DNA from: Azolla pinnata | Taxonomy: Eukaryota; Streptophyta; Polypodiopsida; Salviniales; Salviniaceae | DNA length: 64,000 bases | Reading direction: 5' to 3' | NCBI GenBank assembly: GCA_037176905.1 | Contig: JBBBWG010031420.1 | Span: 56,637 to 120,636, forward strand | In this document: one piece after another, positions 55,801 through 64,000 of the stretch | Layout: the number at the start of each line of letters is the position of its first letter | Numbering within the stretch: the first letter of the stretch is position 1 | Notes under the pieces: model-generated | Seen by the model: the letters and a program-made list of their open reading frames with translations, nothing else | Databases searched by the model: none | What the model was told of the DNA's origin: nothing | Program-made: the position numbers and the translations under genes

Positions 55801-56389
55801 CGATGATCCTTACTTGTGCAAGATGCTGATAGACATGTATGCCAAGTGTGTCTCTCTAATCGATGCACATGACTTGTTGTGGAGATTGGAGCGCCGAGAT
55901 TTGTTTCTGTGGAGTGCGGTAATCGCTGGTCATGCTCGGCAAGGTGAGACTGGAACAGTGTTTCGGCTGATCGAGCAAATGAGAGCAGATGGACTAGATC
56001 CAGATGGAGTGACTTCATTGAGCATTCTCAGTGCATGTAACCATGGAGGCCTTGTGGATGTAGGACAGCGGTGCTTCGAGGTCATGATCGAAGCTGAGTA
56101 TTGCAATCGCATCAGCCTAGATATTGAGCATCACAATTGTATGATCGATCTTCTAGGCCGAGCTGGACAGCTTGGTAGAGCTTTGTCGTGGCTGGGTACG
56201 ATGCCCTTTCCACCTAACTATGTGACTTGGAGCAGCATTCTAGGTGCTTGCCAAAAGTGGCAGAATAGTGAACTCGGCCAAAGGGTTTTCGAACTTGCAG
56301 CAAGATCGATCAGCGAAGATGACGGCGGATTTTATTTCATGTACAACATCTACGCTGATCACACGGAGTATAGTACGAATCATGTGTAA
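52829..56389 (+). CDS. PLS-class pentatricopeptide repeat protein, 1186 residues, intronless
   Basis: A single ATG-to-TAA frame. An in-frame stop (52805-52807) lies just upstream. Residues 21-124 are thirteen octapeptide repeats. From about residue 150 the protein is a long solenoid of PPR motifs in P-L-S order, with a triplet period near 101 residues. Typical pieces are VDMYAKCGLLAEAQAVFEEL, RDVVLWTTLIAGYAEQGHDE and SLKACGNIGAIRRGQKIHAE; roughly nine triplets are visible. PPR proteins bind organellar RNA one base per motif, and PLS members usually act in C-to-U editing. The C-terminus has a partial E1-type block (MIDLLGRAGQLGRALSWL, then YVTWSSILGACQ) but ends at GGFYFMYNIYADHTEY, without E2 or DYW domains, so a trans-acting deaminase would be needed for editing. 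The N-terminus is not a textbook transit peptide. The target RNA is unknown. Confidence 0.92.
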   Translation: MERIMILLPSSVWSSPTLFQDGVGSPAQNDVGLSSQNDAQGNPRNSVKSNAQIHVNSNARNHVERNVQNDVNSTAQKDVKSNGQKNVKISAQNDVNCDSQTDVNTDCQSHVNNNTPIDVKNDVQALELGLSCIAGVYVHENDEISLLKLPSIDTVTCFLCKCREKRDSACTELVHLHLCLHGLDSHRTLRNTIIMTFVECGRSNDAEQIFYRYTEGNSNFRCSLLELYLSLREYEHVFKQVSEMEQDYGQMDRNVLQSLLKACAYHGRFHQGQSIHSHIVREGMDEDNFIASNVVEMYAKCGALSEAWDVFNEMPIRDVVALTILSSAYSDHGLYQDALYCLEQIPMEDVTLNVGMLLCGLKACKKTRSVEKGKILHIKIAKWGGESNTFIGCALLGMYAECGLLAEAQYVSDGILSRDVVSWTALIAGYADHGRITSALECLEKMRSEGLLPNSVTFLCILRGCTNIATIEKGQELHMEVVKEDLEKDPVIGSALVDMYAKCGLLAEAQAVFEELQNRDVVLWTTLIAGYAEQGHDEAVLKCLEKVQAEGVPVDSIIFVHSLKACGNIGAIRRGQKIHAEVVKEGFELNSFVGSTLMDMYIKSGLILEAVEIFHELPEHDVISWTTLISGYIQYGLHHKVQESLEDMQREGIFPSDVTLACSLQACGSLGLVDEGRDVHIQIIKRGFEGDTFVANSLLDLYAKCARTLEVWKVFDDMTVKDIVSWNTLITCLAEQELNNEVLISLKEMQLEGFYPNDITVLCCLKACGSLGAIEIGQETHTFVTKLGLEKYPFVGNTLVDMYAKCGYLAEAMELFNQMPFRDVISWNILLLYFVDHKLYEEGLHCLQEMEEDNVTADVGTFVYGLECCGSLSSLYEGHILHAKIVYHGFEADELLGSALIDMYSKCCTLLEAKNVFDRLRNRGTAWSHLISGYTDNGFASEALSCYELMQTEGISPDATTVASLVKGCSLTGTIDRGKEMHILAVKIGCGDDPYLCKMLIDMYAKCVSLIDAHDLLWRLERRDLFLWSAVIAGHARQGETGTVFRLIEQMRADGLDPDGVTSLSILSACNHGGLVDVGQRCFEVMIEAEYCNRISLDIEHHNCMIDLLGRAGQLGRALSWLGTMPFPPNYVTWSSILGACQKWQNSELGQRVFELAARSISEDDGGFYFMYNIYADHTEYSTNHV
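52889..53200 (+). repeat. 24-bp coding repeat encoding 13 octapeptides at the PPR N-terminus
   Basis: Units in order include DGVGSPAQ, NDVGLSSQ, NDAQGNPR, NSVKSNAQ, IHVNSNAR, NHVERNVQ, NDVNSTAQ, KDVKSNGQ, KNVKISAQ, NDVNCDSQ, TDVNTDCQ, SHVNNNTP and IDVKNDVQ. The consensus is (N/x)-D-V-(N/K)-x-x-x-Q. The register is unbroken for 104 residues. Confidence 0.9.
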
Positions 56390-57193
56390 AAGTCGGGCTC
56401 AAAATTAACAGCTGTTTCACAAGAATCTTCACAAAATTAGCCCATGATAAGATTTAGAAAATGCATGTGCTGCTGAAGAGCTGCACTACCAACGACCTGA
56501 ATTTGGATGATTTTTTTATACAGGAGCATACTGGGTTTCATAAATTTATGGCCAAGATTTGTCAAAATTTTCTCATTGCCAGATGCATTGCATGAGAAGG
56601 CAGCATACAAATCCCATGGAACATTATACCCAGAAGCTTCAGGATGTAGATCCTATACCCAGAAGCTTCAGGATGTAGATCGACGTAGACAATACACATT
56701 GTCGATGTTACCTGGTTCTAGAACCAACAAAATTGGCGATGCCAATACACATCATTATCGATGTTACTGTATACAAGCTATGACTGATCAAAATTGATTC
56801 TGCGTTTCAGTTTGCAAAACATGATTTAAACGAACATTGATGAATGGTCCAAACAAGCTAATGCGATTCATAAATTTAAGATCTGTTTAAGATATCTGCA
56901 GGAATTCACTCCAGCTTGAGAAGTGTTTTTATGTGAAAAATGTTGCAGTTGGAACTGGCTCTTCCAGTAAACATTCATGTCATAAATCTGGTGATGAGCA
57001 AACAAAAAGAATTTACACTGATTTCTCCCAAATAGCCAGCAAGGTGTAAGCAGTGGCTCCCAGTCCATCATGACTGGGCTTGAGATCTAAATTCGCACCA
57101 CCAACAGGGGCATAGACTAACTTCTTGAGTAATACGGTTATTGTCAACCTTACCATGAATCAAATCTGAATGAAGAAAAAAGGTAACAATAGC
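56390..57193. other. Convergent intergenic region between PPR gene and CCDC39
   Basis: The 3' ends of two convergent genes meet here. A 29-bp direct tandem duplication (TATACCCAGAAGCTTCAGG at 56625 and 56654) is the only structure seen. Confidence 0.6.
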
Positions 57194-60100
57194 TCATGAG
57201 CCATCTTCCCCGAGTTCCAAGTTAATGACGGCCCCACTTCTTGAGCTTCTAGTTGAGCCTGCGATGGATGATGATGACCGCCTCGAGGAGATGCTTCTCG
57301 GAGATGACATACTTGTTACACTAGAACGACTAGATCGAACACTTGATCCAGCATGCGGTAGTGAGAATCCAGCCGCAATTACCTTGTCTTCTATCATCTG
57401 CCCATGGTCTGGATATTCATTGGCAAGTCCTTTTAGCTTGTACAAGGCTTCCTTTGTTGTCAACTCTAGTTCAACCAGCTGCATTTCCTTGTTGAGCTTT
57501 TGCGCTTCATCTCTGCACCATTTATAGGGATACATAAGCAGAAACAGAAAAAACTTGAAAAGGAGCTTTTAAACATGTAAAACAAATCTAATTTGCATAC
57601 CCCTGGGTGGATTTCATCTCTTTTTCAAGTTTAATGAGCTGTGTTTTTGCCCGCTTATACTTTTCATTCTGTTCTTCTGCTTCCTTAAGCGTTACCTCTA
57701 CTTGCTGTTCTAAAGATTTCAAATAATCGAGCATGGTACCATTCTCACTTTGCATGTTCCGGAGCGACTCTTCTAGTTTTGCAACATCCTTCAAAAGCAA
57801 ACAGAACAATTTGACATGTTACACCACAATTATCACTAGGAGTATTACACTATGCTCATAAATCCCTTCGTGTTAATTGACTGCCAAATTGTGGAGGTTT
57901 AAACTGTTGTTGATAATGGCACTCTCCCCATCGTAGGCCATATTTTTCTTATTAGGAAGAACATGATGCAAAAAATGCCTAGGAGAATCCAATATGTATG
58001 CAGTAATGAATGGCAATAACCCACATACATCAAGTAGATTATTCTCAAGCTTTTCTTTTTCCCGCAACGACTCCCGAGCCTGTTCCAAATCTTCCTTTAG
58101 CTGAATTTCTTCAGTTGCTAATTCCATCATTTTTGGTGTCCTGTGGCTGTGGCGTAAAAGCTCATTTGCTTCTTTCACATCTTCCATTGCTGCTTCCAAG
58201 ACTTGCACCTCCTGTTCCACCTGGAGAAGAATATGCGACAGCAACATAACGTTTGTAGACTATAGATGAGCATGCATACAAAGAAGGACCTTGAAATCCA
58301 GTGGGGAAGAAAACAGATGTTTAATTATTCATAGACTCCATAGGGAAACAGCCCTTCCAAACTCATCAAACCAGAATAATTTCCTGTCTGTGTGTAGAAA
58401 ATCTTATAGCATTCTTTTGAAACAAGTTTATGAACTAACGAAATTCAACTTTTTGTTATGATTCTTAAAATATCAAATTCATGGTAGCCTGACCTCGCAG
58501 ATAGGTTTACTATTTCGTTTTTTTCCCCTTATATTTTCATTGCAATTGATATTCCATCCTTTCTAAATGATTTTGAACAAAATCAATAGGAATAACCTAA
58601 CCATATGTTATTAAACCCATTCGTATCAGCAGTAGCCTTATGATATGCAGCACATCCAGATGAAATATCATCAACTAAAGATATTTTCTGAATCCTGGTT
58701 GATGATTGTAAATGGATATTTGTGTTATGTCCCTAACCAAGTTTGCATTTGTATGCTCATAGCTGATGAGTGTTAGTAAAGCTTGACTTTGCCCTCTTGT
58801 TGCTAAGTGATTGTAATGCATAGTAGAGATTTACCAGAAGTATTGTTTTCATGATAATCTCTTATTTAAAACTATTGACTTTTATCTGAAGCTCTATAAA
58901 AGAATGCATACCTGATTAACTTGCTGCTCAACTTTATACCCTTCTTCTTGCATGCAAATTCTTTCCTTTTCTGCCTCTTCTAAATAATGTTGTGGTGAAC
59001 GATGCTGACCATTCTCAAATTTTGTTCTCTTGAGTACAGCTTCATACTTCGCTTGCAACTGTTTTTGTTTTAGAGATAAGAGACGTACTATGGTTAAAGT
59101 GGGCAGGTCACTATCGGTAATTATCCAATCTTGATTGACATAATATGAAAAACAAATCCACCTTCTCACAATAAATATAAAGTCTTCTTTTCTGAAGCCC
59201 TAAGCAATGAATTTGTTGTTGAAGTATCTTTAGCTCTTTACACTGTCTTTTGAATCGAGATTCTACTTCTTCCTTCTTCTCTTCCATTCCCAACTTAAGT
59301 CTTTTTCTCATATCCTCCATTCCATAAACTGTATCTGCATTAACATTGTAAACCGGAAGGATGTGAAAATGACTGCATAGCAAGAGAGTCTGTACTTATA
59401 ACTTTATATTCTTGCAACAATTAAATTGATACTTGAAACCTGTTTTTATATTCAAGATCCCATGCAATCTATTGACTTCCATTTGCAGCAAATCACGAGC
59501 CAGCATTTTCTCTTCTTTTTCTTTTACTTTTGACTGTGATAATAGGTAAAACAAGGAATTGATAAATTCATGGAGGACAATCACATAATAAACTTCCAGC
59601 CCTACAAGAGTAACACTAGATTTCCGTGATAAGTTCATCCATAATAAGCATTAAATTTTTAAGAATAGTATCCAAGCACAATCCATCTGTTGATAACATG
59701 GGTAATAACTATGATGCTGTAGGATGTATGAAGCTACTACTAAAATAAAACTCTCTTGGATGGTAAACAATCATCTTTGTGATATTTTGAATTTGACAAT
59801 TGCATGGCATATTACTGTAATATTTGGTCATGACTTATCACAAATTTTATGAATCTTTGAAATTCTTATGAATCAAACATCTTACCATAGACAACACTTT
59901 ATTTATGAAAGATCTGGTTCACAGTGCCATAAACAGTTCTGATGTTAGAAAAGAACCAATATATGGACTATTACCTTCACTGCCAAAAGTCCAGTTTCTG
60001 ATGCAAGTGTCAGTTCAGAAGTTTTATCTTCAAAATCAGATAATTTCTTCCGTAATTCTTCATTTTTCCTCTTTGCTGCCCGTCCGTCTTCCTCCGCTTT

Positions 60101-63100
60101 TTTTATCTGCATATCCCAAGAAGATAATACAGATGGAATTTAGTATGGCACCCCTATCTTGTTCTTTCTTCTATTTTCTAACCTAAGCTTACAAAAGTAA
60201 TCATTTAAAATCTGATGTTGAATATTTTATCAGTATTGATTGTACACTCAACGACCTACACTAGGCAAAACCATGCCGGAAATTTAAGCAAATAAAGTAA
60301 AGATAGTGTAAACCTGTGAGGTCACCAAAGTCTCTTCTGATTTCCTATCAGCATATTCCTTTTCTAGATCTAACATTTTCTCTTTCAATTCTTTCGACTC
60401 CAAATTGCTTCTCTCTCCACTAGCTCTTGCAACCTTTCTTTCAAGACACTGAATTTCAAAATCTGCTGAATATAGCATTTCGTCAAGCTTCAGCACATTT
60501 TCTTCCATATGATGAATTTGATGTGTCAAAGCTGTTGACTGAGTGTTTGATCCTTTGATTTTATAGACAGTATCTTTTTCTGCAAATGACATTGACCCAT
60601 CATTATTTTCTCAGTAGCAATCATAAAAATCATGTAAGAGAAAATGATTAATAGACTTAATTTACAAATGTTCATGGATTGCATGTAAAAATTCTACAAA
60701 TCACACCTTTTTCACACAATGCACCCAGCTTTGAAGAAGCTTCGTAATGCTTTTCTTTTACCAAGTGCAGTTCCCTTTTAGCTGCACTGAGGTTGGTTTC
60801 TTCTTCAGTTAAAATTCTCTCGAGTTCTTGTTTTTTCTTATCTAATGTGTCTAGCAGTGCATATTCTTCTTCAACCTTGTCTCTTGTTTGCTGCAGTTTT
60901 TTGGACACCTCATCAAGCTTTGCCTTCTTTTTCTCAAGATCCTGCAGAGACAAGTAAAAATACAAAACCAATTCAGTAAATGTCTACAGTAAACATTTAA
61001 ATCTTACCAAACATAGGTCCACAGCGTCAAATATTTAGAGGATTATATTTTACCATCTTTAGTTTAAAGTTGAAAATGTTATTGGACCTCATTAGCTTGC
61101 CGTTTCTGAGACTTAGATGTAGATAATTGTGCAGTTGCAAGTTCTAGATTTTTTTTCATCAAGAGCAGCTCATGTTCTGCTTCGTTCATACTGTCATTCA
61201 TCACAAAAACAAGTCCATGCCATTCCAGCTATTATCATCTTTTACACATGGATGCTTAACATGTAGCTTCATTCCGTCTCTTCCTTCAGCATATTGAAGC
61301 ACATTTTTCCTTTTCATGACAATGCACAAACTAGAGAATTGAATAATCAGTGTTTGCATAAAATAATTGTTAGAAAACCATGGTTGCTAGTTAGAAAAAC
61401 AACCAAGATTATTGGGCTTCTCAAAAAATTATAAAGTAGTGTATTCCCCTACTTGAAGACATCAGGAAACATGATTACCTTGCAGACTCCTTCTGAAGAT
61501 ATTCCTGAGTTTTCACAAATTCTTCCTCTTTACTCACCACCTGCTTCTCAAGTTCATTCTGCAAACATAAAAATGGAAAACTTGGATACTAATTTCTTCT
61601 GGAAAGAGCTGCCTAAGACAAGAGTGACATTTACATTCATAAGGATCTCTTTGGCAAGCTTTTCAGCTAACTCATCCAACTCATGCTTTTCTTGCCTAAG
61701 TTGAGACTTCTTTCTTGCAAAATCTTCAGCCGTTTTATGGATGGCCTCATCCCTTTTATGTATGGTCTCAACAGCATCCTCCCACAGCTGTATCAGGTCT
61801 TTCCTTTCACGATGCAATGTTCTACAAGACATGCCATGCCAAGAGATCATCAAATACTAGATTATTTGGTTGATTTTTTTTTTTTTCATCTGCATTTTAC
61901 AGTTACGTAACTCGAATACTTCAATTGACAATTTGGCGATGATTCTGTTTACTCTTAAAAATGTCATGCTCACTATAGATGTTCATCCTGAAAACCAAAA
62001 GCTCCGTATCATGGTCCATAGCAACAGCCCGGTTCAGTCCAGTTTGGGGATGCTCTAACGAAACAACTTAATTTTATTTGGAACCCCCCGAAAAATGGAA
62101 ACCCTAAACCTTTAATTACATACAGATTGTATAAACTCAACCACTTTCAGCCAATATTTACTACTATATTTTATAGCATTCTAGTGAGTTCCTTATTCAT
62201 TTGAAACAAATTTTACTTGTATATTTTACATGAAACAATATAAATGGCTGAAGCAGTGACTACTTGAATACTTCTGCAGTCTTGTCGAGCTCTATCTGTG
62301 CACTTTGGGTGGATGTCACCTCCGCATCTAATGTTTGTTGTAGTGTGCACACATCTGCCGAGGCCTTCTCAGTTTCAAGGTATAACTCTTTAAGTTTTGC
62401 ATTATCAGTTTTAGTGTACATTTGAATAGCAAAACTATCTTCATCCTTTTGTTCTGCAGCTTTGCTCCACTGATCTAGCTCTTCCTGTTCTGCCACAAAG
62501 AAGAGAGTGAGGGAATGATATATACTTTACTCCACAAGAATGATGATTTGCTGGTATATACCATATAAACATAAGTTCTCTTTTTTTTTCTAAACAAGAT
62601 ACAGCTTTGTATCAATAGACCAGAAGAGACAAAGAAGTTTACTATCACAGTCATCAGACTGATGGTTGTAGAAACATAAGTTATTCAAAGGTTACATATC
62701 TAACCTTGTTCCACTGCATGAGACACCGAAATTGTTCCACCTTCTCATTGGCCTTGAACATGGAAGCAGTAAGTGCATGTACAGAACGAATAGTTTCCTC
62801 ATTTTCCTTTTGTATTCGAAGAAGATCACGCTGTTACAGACAAGACCATTTTCTTCCAATGAGAAACCCCCTTTTGTATCAATACGCCCTGATTTTTTAT
62901 TTTTTATTTACTTTCAAGCACCAACTTTACCTGAACCCTGGCAACTTCCATTTCAGAAAGTTTTTTCAGATGTTCTTCGGTTGCAATCTCCCTTCTCTTA
63001 GCATCAGAACAAAATTGCGTTCGACATATTTCTTGTTCTAATCTCTGCATGTGTTCTTCCATGGTGGTGGTCCTTTCATCCTGCTCTTGAATAGACTCCT

Positions 63101-63116
63101 GGTAGGCGTTCACAAA
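57194..63116 (-). CDS. CCDC39: CCDC39/FAP59 axonemal ruler coiled-coil protein, 15 exons, 5' end missing
   Basis: Exons in transcript order: 63116-62931, 62830-62705, 62484-62264, 61821-61635, 61558-61479, 61190-61088, 60941-60707, 60579-60314, 60106-59975, 59533-59440, 59334-59162, 59058-58912, 58220-58029, 57788-57601 and 57512-57194. Phases all join, giving 882 residues. Recognition rests on blocks collinear with animal CCDC39: QIELDKTAEVFK then RKDLIQLWEDAVETIHKRDE; THQIHHMEENVLKLDEMLYS then FEIQCLERKVAR; ARDLLQMEVNRLHGIL; and a Ser/Arg-rich tail (SSVRSSRSSVTSMSS). The protein is coiled coil almost throughout. With CCDC40/FAP172 it forms the molecular ruler that sets the 96-nm repeat of doublet microtubules and docks inner dynein arms and radial spokes. 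Human CCDC39 is 941 residues, so about 50 N-terminal residues are missing: the first exon starts at an acceptor (AATAG|TTTGTG) and the upstream exon was not found before the window ends. Confidence 0.93.
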
Positions 63117-63846
63117 CTATTTGTTAACGCACAACATAAGGAGAACACAGTTGCACAAGCACTAGAAAAGTAGAGGGTAGTTGTCAGCTCTGCAATGAAC
63201 CCCAAGATCAAAGACTGATTGATTCCTGGTGCAAAGATGATTAGAATCATTGCTGTAGATGAAGCTTGTATAACTAAAACGGAATTCTCGATGCGAACAC
63301 CAGAAATAGCTACAGAGATTATCCCAGGGCACACTTCATTAACAACGAGACGCATGACATTGGTGTTTTTGCATCAATTGCTAAAGAAGACCCTCCCACT
63401 AGATAGACAATAACCTATTATGATCTGATTCCCACCCTTAATAGACAGTCAATCTCTCATGCACTAATTCTTGTAGCTTGTACTATCTCTTCCTTTTCCA
63501 CCAACATAGTAGACATTAATCCTCCATAATATGCCGATTGCCATAGACTTTACTTTCTCTCATATGCACATTCTCAGCATGTAAACTGCCCCTCGTTTGT
63601 CTATTCTCAATAGACTGTAAATCTCTCTCATAGAGCGTAATTTACTCTCACATGCTGATTCTTACTGACTCCGATTCTCAATAGACTGTAATGACTCTCA
63701 CATGTCAATTCTTAAGACTCTAATTTCTCTCTTTCTCTCTTTCTCAAATGAATTCTGAATAGGTTCTAACCACTCTCATAAGTCGATTCTAGTACACTGT
63801 AATCTCTCTCTATCTCTCTGTGTAATATGAGTATTCTCCATAGACT

Positions 63847-63914
<68 letters not shown>

Positions 63915-63937
63915 GTGGGGGTGTGGGGGAGAGAGGG

Positions 63938-64000
<63 letters not shown>
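63117..64000. repeat. Probable CCDC39 intron 1 or upstream sequence with CT microsatellite
   Basis: From about 63420 a degenerate motif ATAGACTGTAATCTCTCTCA recurs every 40-60 bp, grading into (CT)n at 63848-64000, interrupted once by GTGGTGGGGGTGTGGGGGAG. No exon with the expected CCDC39 N-terminus is visible. The window ends inside the CT run. Confidence 0.65.

Noticed and set aside
63110-63355. 81-codon hydrophobic minus-strand frame at the CCDC39 5' end
   Set aside because: It crosses the acceptor of the first recognised exon, is not similar to the expected N-terminus, and is most likely intronic.

Overview
This window reads as nuclear DNA of a land plant that makes flagellated sperm, that is a bryophyte, lycophyte or fern-grade plant rather than a flowering plant. 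The plant signature is a thylakoid-lumen pentapeptide protein (TL15 type), a plant-specific RS2Z splicing factor with two zinc knuckles, a KAI2 butenolide/karrikin-type receptor, a very long PLS-class PPR protein, and TTTAGGG/TTAGGG telomere-like tracts. The flagellum signature is a nearly complete CCDC39/FAP59 gene (the 96-nm axonemal ruler) and a kinesin-4 family motor whose switch II flank looks more like ciliary KIF27/KIF7 than like the usual plant KIN-4 (FRA1) proteins. I cannot name the species.

Layout. 0.5-6.5 kb: two minus-strand genes, TL15 and RS2Z. 7.7-10.5 kb: a repeat belt (degenerate TTTAGGG tract, a 162-bp duplication, a 28-bp palindrome-cored repeat, a 36-bp minisatellite). 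10.6-19.9 kb: an 18-exon kinesin on the plus strand. 20.1-23.5 kb: two large telomere-like arrays facing each other, G-rich then C-rich on the same strand, separated by 1.4 kb. 23.8-28.5 kb: a CPBP/CAAX-protease-like multipass membrane protein, probably plastid, plus strand. 30.0-32.0 kb: KAI2, minus strand. 32.1-35.7 kb: a low-complexity belt with a roughly 0.9-kb GATGGT array. 35.9-38.2 kb: an unrecognised 231-residue membrane-anchored protein in two exons, minus strand. 38.2-42.0 kb: gene-poor. 42.0-42.8 kb: an intronless 253-residue Lys/Glu-rich protein, probably organelle-targeted, with telomere-like promoter repeats reaching 43.6 kb. 44.0-51.1 kb: a satellite of about 36 monomers (201/190 bp) whose last four copies are inverted. 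52.8-56.4 kb: a 1186-residue PPR gene with a 13-copy octapeptide repeat at its N terminus. 57.2-63.1 kb: CCDC39, minus strand, whose first exon lies beyond the recognised part or beyond the window.

The genes do not form an operon-like unit. They fall into plastid/organelle functions (TL15, CPBP protein, PPR, possibly the 253-residue protein), signalling (KAI2), RNA splicing (RS2Z) and sperm flagellum/microtubule functions (CCDC39, kinesin). Exon models were built by hand from splice sites, frame continuity and remembered family sequences. For TL15, RS2Z, the kinesin, KAI2 and CCDC39 all exon phases add up exactly, which is strong internal support. The most unusual features are the head-to-head telomere-like arrays, the tendency of such arrays to lie just 5' of genes with the CCCTAA strand sense, the strand-switching satellite, the KIF27-like kinesin, and the PPR octapeptide repeat.
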